From assembly GCF_002563695.1 (NCBI RefSeq), contig NZ_PDJI01000001.1:11162-75161 (forward strand): a stretch of 64,000 bases of DNA. The letters are read 5' to 3'. Numbering within the stretch: the first letter of the stretch is position 1; each line of letters begins with the position of its first letter. Made by a program: the position numbers and the translations under genes. This DNA comes from Georgenia soli (GTDB lineage Bacteria; Actinomycetota; Actinomycetes; Actinomycetales; Actinomycetaceae). Positions 36,104-43,724 of the stretch are shown one piece after another. The notes beneath the pieces were generated by a model, which had not been told where the DNA came from, searched no databases, and saw only the letters and a list, made by a program, of their open reading frames with translations.

Positions 36104-37086
36104 ACGACAAGCCCATCATCGGCATCACCGTCGGAGACCCGGCAAGCATCGGCCCGGAAATTGTGCTCGCCGCCGCGGCCGATCAAGAGGTCGTCGAGTC
36201 CTGCAGGCCTTTACTAATCGGTGACATCGAGAACCTGCGCGCGACCGCGTCGACCGTCGGACTCGACGTCACACTCGTCGACGTCGACGAGCACGGTTTC
36301 ACGGACGGTGCAATCGCCGTCAAACAGGTCGGATCCGTCGGAGCCGTTCCACTCGGCGTCGAGTCAGCAGTTACGGGCCAGGCCTCGTACGACTACATCG
36401 CCTCGGGCGTGGAACTCGCTCTCTCCGGCGCCATCGAGAATCTTGTGACAGCACCGATCAGCAAGTCCGCGCTACGCCTCGCCGACAAGGGGCACCTCGG
36501 CCATACAGAACTGCTTGCGGAGCTCACCGACTCACCGTGGTCACTCACGTACTTCACCGTGCGGGACCTGCGGGTGCTTTTCCTCACCCGTCACCTGTCA
36601 CTGCGTGACGCGATCGACTCCATCGATCAAGACCTCATCATCCGCACGGTGGAACGCTTTGTGAGCGTCTCTGACATGGTGGGACTGCCCTCGCCCTCCA
36701 TCGCACTCCAAGCGATGAACCCGCACGGCGGCGAGGGCGGTCTGTTCGGCACCGAAGAGATCGAAATTCTCACGCCCGCGGTCGCTGAGGCGCAGCGCCG
36801 CGGCTACGACGTCCATGGACCGGTCCCCGCCGACTCGGTCTTCGCGTTGGCCGCCCAGGGGCGCTACGACGTCGTGCTCTCGCTGTACCACGACATCGCT
36901 GCGGGAGTTTGCAAGAGCATCGACTTCCACGGCACGGTCAGCACCACCCTCGGGCTGCCGTTCCTTCGGTTCTCGGTCGATCACGGCACCGCGTTCGACA
37001 TCGCAGGCAAGGGCATAGCAGACGCGCGGAACATGACGCAGACCGTCCTGACTGCAGCGTCGTACGCCGGGGTACGAGCACGGTGA
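36100..37086 (+). CDS. pdxA2: 4-phospho-D-threonate 3-dehydrogenase (PdxA2 type)
   Basis: A 328-residue PdxA-family enzyme. GDPASIGPEI is at the N-terminus; metal-binding positions appear in LADKGHLGHTELLAEL, SLYHDIAAG and VDHGTAFDIAGKG. In the DtnK context it would oxidise 4-phospho-D-threonate to a product that decarboxylates to DHAP, rather than serve vitamin B6 synthesis. It overlaps the kinase stop by four bases and closes the operon. Confidence 0.9.
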   Translation: MNDKPIIGITVGDPASIGPEIVLAAAADQEVVESCRPLLIGDIENLRATASTVGLDVTLVDVDEHGFTDGAIAVKQVGSVGAVPLGVESAVTGQASYDYIASGVELALSGAIENLVTAPISKSALRLADKGHLGHTELLAELTDSPWSLTYFTVRDLRVLFLTRHLSLRDAIDSIDQDLIIRTVERFVSVSDMVGLPSPSIALQAMNPHGGEGGLFGTEEIEILTPAVAEAQRRGYDVHGPVPADSVFALAAQGRYDVVLSLYHDIAAGVCKSIDFHGTVSTTLGLPFLRFSVDHGTAFDIAGKGIADARNMTQTVLTAASYAGVRAR

Positions 37087-37113
37087 TGTCCCGCTGATCC
37101 GTGCAGTTCCCTG

Positions 37114-37789
37114 CTAAAGCTGCCACGACGATGCCTCACGCGCTCCGGCTGCATCAACGGTGCGTAGCGCCTTGTCGACCAGTGTCCTGACGTAGCGCTC
37201 CAGGTCGTCCTCGAGCTCCTCGCGGGTCGCCCCGAGCGGCGCGATCACCAGGTGGAAAACCAGCGCACCCTCACTCATGTCGAGCAGCTGCCCGCTGTCC
37301 GTGTCCTCCGGCAGCTCGCCGTCGATGACGGCCCGCAGGATGCGAGCCACGATCGGGAGCGTGCCGCGCGTGATCGACTCTCGCCGGATCTCCTGGAAGT
37401 CCTCCGGGTGGGTGATCGCGCCGGCTGCGATGTGGAGCATCGTTGGCGCGTGCGGGCCCAGCAGCAGGCGCCCCCGGGCGAGGCAGTACTCGATGAGGTA
37501 CTCGCGCAGCGGCCGGCCGTCGTCGACGGGGTTCTCGCGCCGGGTCTCGAAGTAGCGAACCGCCTCGAGGAGCAGTGCGCGCTTGGTCTTCCAGCGCAGG
37601 TAGATCGTGGACTTCCCGATCCCGGCGTGGGTGGCGACCGCGTCGATGCTCAGGCCGGCCCAGCCATGCTGGCCGAAAACGGCGAGCACCGCCTCATAAC
37701 TGCGAGGCTCGACGTCGGCTTGCCGTTGGGCGGCCCGGCGCTCGTCCTGCCGGTCGATCGGTGCCGGTCTCCGTCGGCTGCGTCGCCAT
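37114..37789 (-). pseudogene. TetR family regulator with a one-base frameshift near the N-terminus
   Basis: The main frame (37114-37689) encodes 191 residues with the TetR HTH (GLSIDAVATHAGIGKSTIYLRWKTK). The usual N-terminal lead is in another frame, from ATG 37789: MATQPTETGTDRPAGRA then GRPTASRRRASQ. The frames join at about 37695-37699 with one extra T. The ATG overlaps the resolvase stop (TAATG), so the intact ancestor was translated together with it. Either a null regulator, an internal-start product, or a sequencing error. Confidence 0.7.
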
Positions 37790-38364
37790 TACCAGGCCTG
37801 TTCCGCGAGGTGACGGTAGACCGTCGCTCGAGAGACGCCGAGCGCTTTGGCGATCTGGGTCGGCGTCTCCCCTCTCGCACGCCGGGCCCTGGCGGCGGCG
37901 AGTTTGTCGCCGTCCATCACCGTCGGGCGGCCGCCGATCCGCCCCTGCTCGCGCGCAGCCGCGAGGCCGGCCATCGTCCGTTTGTGATTGAGGTCGCGCT
38001 CAAGCTCAGCGAAGGCGGCCATGATGGTGAAGAAAAACTTCCCCTCCCCCCGCGGCGTGTAGGTGCCGGCAAGCGTGCCCGTGAGGACCCGCAGACCGAT
38101 CCCGCGGTCGCTGAGGTTGTCGGCCACCGTGAGGATCTCCCTGGTCGACCGGCCCAGCCGGTCCAGCTTCCACACCACGAGGGTGTCCGTGCCGTCGCGC
38201 AGGTAGTCCAGCGCCTGCTCCAGCCCGGGGCGCTTGCTCGAGCGGCTACTGATCTTCTCCTCGAAGATCCGAATGCAACCGGCGGCCTGGAGGGCGTCGC
38301 GCTGCAACTGGACGTCCTGGGCGTTGGTGGACACCCGTGCAAGGCCGATTAGATTCTGCGTCAC
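37789..38364 (-). CDS. Serine resolvase/invertase
   Basis: A 191-residue small serine recombinase. The nucleophile Ser is in ARVSTNAQDVQLQRDAL, YLRDGTDTLVVWKLDRLGRS is the family core, and a C-terminal HTH reads TPTQIAKALGVSRATVYRHL. It probably resolves dimers or cointegrates of the element at res half-sites found directly upstream. No transposase of the Tn3 family is nearby, so it acts alone or remains from one. Confidence 0.93.
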   Translation of the reverse strand: MTQNLIGLARVSTNAQDVQLQRDALQAAGCIRIFEEKISSRSSKRPGLEQALDYLRDGTDTLVVWKLDRLGRSTREILTVADNLSDRGIGLRVLTGTLAGTYTPRGEGKFFFTIMAAFAELERDLNHKRTMAGLAAAREQGRIGGRPTVMDGDKLAAARARRARGETPTQIAKALGVSRATVYRHLAEQAW

Positions 38365-38372
38365 CGCCCAAG

Positions 38373-38481
38373 CGTCTCAGAAACATGTCTCGGAACCCGC
38401 CGCGACACAACTACTATTGAGACGTGTTTTGGACGCCATGCAGCGGACCTTTCGGTTACGGTTCGCGTCCGTCTCATAACC
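38373..38481. other. Candidate res recombination site
   Basis: Four 12-bp half-sites of similar sequence lie just upstream of the resolvase start: CGTCTCAGAAAC (38373-38384), TGTCTCGGAACC (38386-38397), an inverted copy reading CGTCTCAATAGT on the minus strand (38413-38424) and CGTCTCATAACC (38470-38481). The shared (C/T)GTCTC(A/G)... core resembles the TGTCYRATA half-sites of Tn3-type resolvases. Confidence 0.7.
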
Positions 38482-38556
38482 GAACCTTTGTAGGCATCGC
38501 CCGGGCGTGCGGACTCAAGCCGCGCGGGGAGTCGAAGGAACAGTAGCCCCTGATCT

Positions 38557-39462
38557 TCAGAGCGCTGACACGGCCAGTACCCCTGCTCCCAGGAGGAGTA
38601 GGGCGATGTAGAACGGAGCGATTGACCACGACACCCAAATCGACCGCTCAGGAACGTACCTGTGGACAGCGGCCTTCCACTTGGTGGCCGTCGGCGCGTT
38701 CTCGGGAAGGGGTTCGTCGGCGTCCACCGGGTTGAGGGTGAACAGCGGGACCCGGCGGCTGGAGCGTGCGACGGTGTCGTACAGCCTACGGTACTGCTTC
38801 TCGCTGCGGAGGTAGTTCGCATCGAGGTACGCGAACAGCACCACCGACACCATTCCGAGGGCCGCGAGTGGCCAGGAGTCCTGGGTGAGGGCGAAGCCAA
38901 AGGTGGCGGTGACGATCGGGAGCAGCCAGCCCTTTGCCGAGGAGGAGGCTGCCGACTGCCTCGTGATCACGGCCTGGATGTAGTCGAGGTGCTTGCGTCT
39001 GTCCTCCGGCGCGAGCGGCGGTTCGACCGAGGCGGCGAGCTGTTGCACCGCGCCACGGACGTCGCGCATCGCGCGTTCTTTCGACGCCTCCGAGTAATCC
39101 GTCTGCGCCGGCCAGATCGGCCCCATAGCGTCGTCTGTCCACCGCGGCACGAGGTGTACGTGGAGGTGTTGGACCGTCTGTGTCGCGGCCTCGCCGTTGG
39201 ACTGGATGACGTTCAGCCCTTCTGGCCTCATCGCCTCACGGATCGCCTCGGCCAGGAGCAGTGCCGCACGGGAGAGATGGGATGCCTCGTCGAGCTCTAG
39301 GCCCCAGATGTCCGGCACGTGCCGCCGCGGCACCACGAGCACGTGCCCGAGCACCGCCGGCTCCGTCGGGAAGAAAGCGACGACGTTCTCGTCGCGGTAC
39401 ACCTCAAGGACGTCGGAATCGTCACGATCGACGATGCCGCAGAACCCGCAGGATGTGCTCAC
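38557..39462 (-). CDS. HIT-domain protein fused to a membrane helix domain
   Basis: A 301-residue protein. Residues 1-115 are a HIT hydrolase with zinc-type CGFC at the start and the active-site HLHVHLVP at 99-106. A linker (to 170) is followed by helices at about 179-194, 198-213 and 281-299, arranged like the 2TM effector domains linked to nucleotide-signal defence systems. The ATG overlaps the TIR gene stop by four bases (ATGA). HIT enzymes hydrolyse nucleotide phosphoramidates, dinucleoside polyphosphates and related species. A membrane-bound nucleotide sensor or effector is inferred. Confidence 0.85.
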   Translation of the reverse strand: MSTSCGFCGIVDRDDSDVLEVYRDENVVAFFPTEPAVLGHVLVVPRRHVPDIWGLELDEASHLSRAALLLAEAIREAMRPEGLNVIQSNGEAATQTVQHLHVHLVPRWTDDAMGPIWPAQTDYSEASKERAMRDVRGAVQQLAASVEPPLAPEDRRKHLDYIQAVITRQSAASSSAKGWLLPIVTATFGFALTQDSWPLAALGMVSVVLFAYLDANYLRSEKQYRRLYDTVARSSRRVPLFTLNPVDADEPLPENAPTATKWKAAVHRYVPERSIWVSWSIAPFYIALLLLGAGVLAVSAL

Positions 39463-39944
39463 CGACGGACCTTCGCCTGGGCGACCCAGCCCTCCAAGTT
39501 ATTGACGAGGTTCGCGTAGGTCGCCTTGGTGTCGATGTTGCCCCACCAATCCGTGCGCGTCGGGTCGAACACCGGGATGCCGCTGACCCCCGACGCCTTG
39601 TCGAACGGGTTAGCACCGGCACGGTCGGCGCTACCGAAAGACGACAGGCCGTGGATGCGGACCCCCACCAGCGGCTTCTTCTCCTGCCACGCCTTCTCGA
39701 TTTCGTAGATCACCCACTCACGCCCGGCCGTCTCCTGGCCGATGAGAACCACGACGGCGCGCTTGTAGCGCATCTCCTTATCGATCCAGTTGACGATGGC
39801 CCGCTGACCGCGGCGCTTCACTTCCTCCCACTGCTGGGACTTAAGCATCGGCTGGCCCTGCAGTGCCCGGATGTGGCGCACGAGTTGGACCCGGTTCACG
39901 TCCCGCTCGTAATGGAAGGAGTAGAACACCGTCTTAATCGCCAC
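39459..39944 (-). CDS. ThsB-like TIR domain protein (DUF1863 type)
   Basis: A 161-residue single-domain protein. It begins VFYSFHYERDVNRVQLVRHI and has VVVLIGQETAGREWVIYEIEKAW followed by PLVGVRIHGL, the ThsB/TIR-like (PF08937) layout. In Thoeris, ThsB makes an ADP-ribose-derived signal from NAD upon phage infection. The GTG at 39944 is chosen because GAGGAAAG is six bases upstream; the frame opens to 40127. Co-translated with the HIT-membrane protein, not with a ThsA NADase. Confidence 0.88.
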   Translation of the reverse strand: MAIKTVFYSFHYERDVNRVQLVRHIRALQGQPMLKSQQWEEVKRRGQRAIVNWIDKEMRYKRAVVVLIGQETAGREWVIYEIEKAWQEKKPLVGVRIHGLSSFGSADRAGANPFDKASGVSGIPVFDPTRTDWWGNIDTKATYANLVNNLEGWVAQAKVRR

Positions 39945-40123
39945 GTCAGTCTTTCCTCTTCTCGGATAGCGCCGCTCGGCTCTTCGATTTGAGCGTATGG
40001 GCAACCACTGACACACCCCGAGCAGGTGGCGACGTTTGGGGCCACGTTCCGGGTGCGCCTCGTTCGACGTGTTGGCGTCAAGGCTCGTCGAGCATCTGCC
40101 AAGACGGGCCGCACAGGCAAAGG

Positions 40124-40759
40124 TCACTGCGCCGGAAGGTACCCAACCTGGATCGACTTGATCTGGCTCTCTGGGAGGACGACTACTTGCCAGCCCTCTG
40201 GCCGCTCTTGCAGCGGCCCGTTGGGTCGTTTACGGAGAAGCGGCGAACCAAGTGCGATCCCTCGCTGATCGTCCTCCGGGTCGGAGTCAAACGCCTGCAA
40301 AGTCCCATGCCACACCGTGCCGTCAAGGAGCTCAACGGCAAGCTTGGGCGGGGGGCCATCGGAGGGCTTCCATTCGACAAATGCGCGGTGCCAAACTCGC
40401 ACCCCTCGGATAGGGGCCTTCCCCGGCCACTTGCAGGCGGCCACGATCCAGGTGAGACCGCAAGCCAGGAGCGACGTCGCGAGCACCGCACCCACGTACG
40501 GCACGGCTGATACCGGTGAGGTGAGCGGATCACTCGAACTGGCCCGAGCTGCGCGGTAGAGCGGGAGCCACACGAAGGCGAGCAAGAGCCCGGCGGATAC
40601 CCCCGTCGCTAGAAGTGACGCGAGAATGACCCGTGAGACCTCGATGAGCGCGGATTCCTTGACCGCAGGCACATACCGGGCTCGCTGGAGTTCCCACACG
40701 ATCCCGGGAGCCAGCAGTAGCAGAAACGAAACGACTGCGGCGACGCTGCTCGGGATCAA
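40124..40759 (-). CDS. DUF6338-like membrane protein
   Basis: A 211-residue protein with an N-terminal helix (VAAVVSFLLLLAPGIVWELQRARY), two further hydrophobic segments at about 45-65 and 87-110, and a soluble C-terminal domain with WHGTLQAFDSDPEDD and a beta-rich end. The layout is that of DUF6338, recalled from memory. It overlaps the small acidic gene by four bases and lies 179 bp upstream of the TIR gene on the same strand, so it may belong to the same locus. Confidence 0.65.
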   Translation of the reverse strand: MIPSSVAAVVSFLLLLAPGIVWELQRARYVPAVKESALIEVSRVILASLLATGVSAGLLLAFVWLPLYRAARASSSDPLTSPVSAVPYVGAVLATSLLACGLTWIVAACKWPGKAPIRGVRVWHRAFVEWKPSDGPPPKLAVELLDGTVWHGTLQAFDSDPEDDQRGIALGSPLLRKRPNGPLQERPEGWQVVVLPESQIKSIQVGYLPAQ

Positions 40760-40893
40760 TCGTCCTCAGAGGGGTCGACTTCCTTCCCCTGCTTCTCCCC
40801 GTACTGGTAGGAGTACGAAGAGCCAAGCAGGCTCTTCTCCTCCAGCTGCTTTCCGCTCGTCGTCCAGCGATCACTACCGCTGTTCTGGCTCAT
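40756..40893 (-). CDS. Small acidic protein upstream of the DUF6338-like gene
   Basis: A 45-residue polar protein starting MSQNSGSDRWTTSGKQ and ending EVDPSEDD. Its stop overlaps the next gene's ATG (ATGA), which suggests a real gene. The frame opens to 40980 but the longer start has no ribosome-binding site. DUF6338-like genes are often preceded by such a small partner; this is recalled and uncertain. Confidence 0.45.
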   Translation of the reverse strand: MSQNSGSDRWTTSGKQLEEKSLLGSSYSYQYGEKQGKEVDPSEDD

Positions 40894-41011
40894 CTTCTCT
40901 CCGGGTCTCTGAAGTGATGGTGTCGTGCCAAGCGGCTGACCCGCCGCCCGAGGAGTCAGGTTGCCACCCACCACCGACACAGACCTTGACGCCCCCGCGC
41001 GCGGACACTTG

Positions 41012-41623
41012 TCAGAGCCTCGAGCGGAGGTACTCGACGACGTCCTGCTCGATATCGGCCTGGGATTCGGGACGTTGCGGGAAGTTCTCGGCCCATGGCC
41101 TGCCTGGGTGGAGGGTGTCCCAGCGTGAACGCACGCCGTTCCTCCGGCCGGCGCCGGGATCGTGGTTGCCGAAGCCGTCGACGACGGCGTTCCAGACCGG
41201 TCGGTGCCGGCGCAGCAGCGCGGACTCGCCCAGGGCGATCCAGATGTCCTCGACGACTAGCCAGCGGGCGGCGAAGTCGGCGATGTCGAGGTTCGTGGCC
41301 GCTCGAACGCTGCCGGCGTGCTGGCGGATCCTGCTCGAGAGCGCACGCGTGTTGGAATGCGTCGCCACGTCCAGACCCCTGCGACCACCGGCTGGGACCG
41401 CCTTGCCGACGTAGATCGGCTCCTCGAACGCCCCGTCCCGGTTCTTCTCCGCAAGCAGCTCGTAGGCGGGGAAGGGCCCCGTGTAGTAGATCGCGTAGAG
41501 GCCGGCGCCCGTGAAGACGGGCACCGAGTCGAGAGGCGTGGGGGTCGACTCGATCATCCGGGTGACGATGCTGTGCGCGAGGTTCGTCATGTCGAGGGGA
41601 TTGAACGGTCCAGCCCCGCTCAT
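41012..41623 (-). CDS. GIY-YIG restriction endonuclease (Eco29kI family)
   Basis: A 203-residue nuclease. GLYAIYY and EPIYVGKA form the GIY-YIG pair at about 40-75; catalytic Arg is in SRIRQH and Glu in IALGESALL, with an Asn-rich end (WNAVVDGFGNHDPG). Its start overlaps the methyltransferase stop (ATGA), as in type II pairs. Eco29kI itself cuts CCGCGG; that specificity is known for the prototype and is not proved here. Confidence 0.85.
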   Translation of the reverse strand: MSGAGPFNPLDMTNLAHSIVTRMIESTPTPLDSVPVFTGAGLYAIYYTGPFPAYELLAEKNRDGAFEEPIYVGKAVPAGGRRGLDVATHSNTRALSSRIRQHAGSVRAATNLDIADFAARWLVVEDIWIALGESALLRRHRPVWNAVVDGFGNHDPGAGRRNGVRSRWDTLHPGRPWAENFPQRPESQADIEQDVVEYLRSRL

Positions 41624-42837
41624 GCGCTCGCCTGCTCGTCCGCCGCCGCCGCCGCCTCGAGCGTCCGCCGCGCAGCGGCGTTCGCCCGCAGATCGGCCAG
41701 GGCGAGATGCTCGTGCACGGACGAGGCAACGATTTGGGCGAGCATGACGGGAACAGCGTTGCCCAGCTGTCGCATCGCCTCTCCCCAGGGTCCGTGGAGC
41801 CTGTACCGGTCGGGGAAGGTCTGCAGACGGGCGGCCTCGCGAACGGTGAAGTAGCGCACCGAGCCGTCGGGGTTGCGGAGCATGTTCTCGCCACCGGGCA
41901 CTCCGTGAACTCCGGCCTTGAGCGCTTTGGCGGGGGCGTCGATGTAGGAGCCGGTGTGGCCGGGGTACGAGCGCGCGCCGGGCTGCAGGACGTGGTTGAG
42001 GAACCGGCGGGAGCCGTTGACGGTCGGTTCCGGGAGGTCCGAGATGGCGTCGCGGACGGTCCGCCACGGACGTAGCTCGGCGTCGGGCTGCTCCGCGAGA
42101 CGCTTGCTCAGCGGTTCGACATGGAGCCGATCCTTCACGCGGACCTTGTGCCGTTCCCAGTACTCGCCGGAGGCCTGGACGCGGCGGAGTGCGTGCGCGG
42201 AGTGGGTGGGTTCGGGGAAGGACCACTCCGCGTCCACGTCCGACCGGAAGCCGACGAGGAAGACGCGCCAGCGCTGCTGGGGCACGCCGTAGTTGGCGGC
42301 GTTGACGAGGGTCGGGATGACGTTGTACTGCAGGTCCGACCGGACGGAGGTGTGCTCGGCCTGGAGCCGCGCCAGGTGCTCAGCCCAGGTCTCGCCCTCG
42401 CGGCTGACGAGTTCGGGGTGAGCCAGACGCAGCTGAATGTAGGTGTAGTAGTCCGAGAAGGCGGAGCGGGTCAGTCCGCGGACGTTCTCGACGATGAACG
42501 CCCGGGGCCTCAGCGTCCGGATGACCTCGGCGGTCGCGGGAAACATGTCGCGGGGGTCGTCTGCCGCACGCCCCTTGCCGCCACCACTGAACGGCTGGCA
42601 GGGCGGCCCTCCACTGACAAGCGCCACGCCCTCTGGAACGGCCGACCAGTCAACCTCGCGGACGTCACCCTCACGTACGTCCAGGCCCTGGACCAGGGGG
42701 TGGCCGGCCTCTTGGTTCTCGCGAAGGGTGTCGCAGGCCCAGCGATCCCACTCGGCGACAATCTCGGTGGTGAACCCGGCGAGGTGGGTGCCGAGAGCGA
42801 GGCCACCACCCCCAGCAAACAACTCCACGCTTCGCAT
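41620..42837 (-). CDS. DNA cytosine-5 methyltransferase
   Basis: A 405-residue C5 methyltransferase with motif I LFAGGGGLALG, IV GGPPCQPFSGG (nucleophile Cys), VI ENVRGL, VIII QQRWRVFLVGF and X QLGNAVPVML. The target-recognition region lies between VIII and IX. ATG 42837 is used since motif I begins at residue 5; the frame extends upstream to 42951. It protects host DNA from the coupled GIY-YIG enzyme. Confidence 0.93.
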   Translation of the reverse strand: MRSVELFAGGGGLALGTHLAGFTTEIVAEWDRWACDTLRENQEAGHPLVQGLDVREGDVREVDWSAVPEGVALVSGGPPCQPFSGGGKGRAADDPRDMFPATAEVIRTLRPRAFIVENVRGLTRSAFSDYYTYIQLRLAHPELVSREGETWAEHLARLQAEHTSVRSDLQYNVIPTLVNAANYGVPQQRWRVFLVGFRSDVDAEWSFPEPTHSAHALRRVQASGEYWERHKVRVKDRLHVEPLSKRLAEQPDAELRPWRTVRDAISDLPEPTVNGSRRFLNHVLQPGARSYPGHTGSYIDAPAKALKAGVHGVPGGENMLRNPDGSVRYFTVREAARLQTFPDRYRLHGPWGEAMRQLGNAVPVMLAQIVASSVHEHLALADLRANAAARRTLEAAAAADEQASA

Positions 42838-42904
42838 GACCGCGATGGTATAAGGACCCCACCCACATCTAACTGACCGACATGGCCCGCGAGACACTGG
42901 GCCG

Positions 42905-43339
42905 GTGGTCGGTGAGAGCTGGGCGTCGACTCCTGCCGTGCGCGCCGTCATGCGAGCGAATCGGAGCCGCGATACACGGCCGGAACTTCGTGTCCGTCGC
43001 GCGGCGCACGCCCTCGGGCTGCGTTATCGCGTCGCCGCCCGTCCACTTCCGCAGCAGAGACTGACGGCGGACCTCGTCTTCACCAGGGCACGTGTGGCTG
43101 TTTTCGTTGACGGCTGCTTCTGGCACGGATGCCCTGAGCACTACCGGCCGGCCACCGCCAACAGCGAGTTCTGGCAACGCAAGATCTCGAGCAACCAGGT
43201 CCGGGACGAGCGAGCCAACCATCTGCTGGAGGCTGCGGGATGGGTGTCGCTCCGCTTCTGGGAGCACGACGATCCGCAGCAGGCGGCGGTGGTGATCGAG
43301 AGGACGGTCAGGAGCCGAAGCATTTCCCGCAAGGGGTGA
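42905..43339 (+). CDS. vsr: Very short patch repair endonuclease (Vsr)
   Basis: A 144-residue nuclease with ANRSRDTRPELRVRRAAH, TADLVFTRARVAVFVDGCFWHGCPEHY and RKISSNQVRDERANHLLEAAGW, the full Vsr pattern including metal and His residues. It nicks at T:G mismatches arising by deamination of 5-methylcytosine, which fits the adjacent cytosine methyltransferase. It is divergent from it with 67 bp between the starts. The GTG at 42905 is an estimate. Confidence 0.9.
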   Translation: MVGESWASTPAVRAVMRANRSRDTRPELRVRRAAHALGLRYRVAARPLPQQRLTADLVFTRARVAVFVDGCFWHGCPEHYRPATANSEFWQRKISSNQVRDERANHLLEAAGWVSLRFWEHDDPQQAAVVIERTVRSRSISRKG

Positions 43340-43347
43340 CCCCTCGC

Positions 43348-43662
43348 CTACTCCTCGATCCAGGTCCATCCGTCGAGGGCGTACAGCCCGTCACCGGTCT
43401 CTGTGACGCCGTACAACCCCCACCGGTCCTCGTTGTCGTCGCCGTCGCGATAGACCAGACGCTCGGTGTTCGGCTCGACCGTGACGCCGGTGGGGCTCCA
43501 CGTGCCGTTGGGGTCCATCGCTTGCCACGCGGCGATGAACTCCCGAAAAGCGCGAGCCGTGGTGACCGGGACGACGAATCCGTTCCAGCGCTCCGCCCGC
43601 ACGCTCTCGCACTCCAGCGCCGGCGAGCTGGTCGGGTCTTCGGTGTCGATGTAGACGGCCAT
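43348..43662 (-). CDS. Hypothetical protein (104 aa)
   Basis: A 104-residue acidic protein starting MAVYIDTEDPTSSPALE and ending DGLYALDGWTWIEE. GGGAGG lies nine bases before the ATG at 43662. The pattern (FVVPVTTARAFREFIAAWQAMDPNGTW) looks like a compact alpha/beta fold common on actinobacterial plasmids, function unknown. It ends nine bases from the Vsr stop on the opposite strand. Confidence 0.6.
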   Translation of the reverse strand: MAVYIDTEDPTSSPALECESVRAERWNGFVVPVTTARAFREFIAAWQAMDPNGTWSPTGVTVEPNTERLVYRDGDDNEDRWGLYGVTETGDGLYALDGWTWIEE

Positions 43663-43724
43663 TGCTTCACTGCCTCCCTGTCGGGCTTCTGTCGGGGAAT
43701 GGCGCCGTAGATTTGGCGTCCCGT

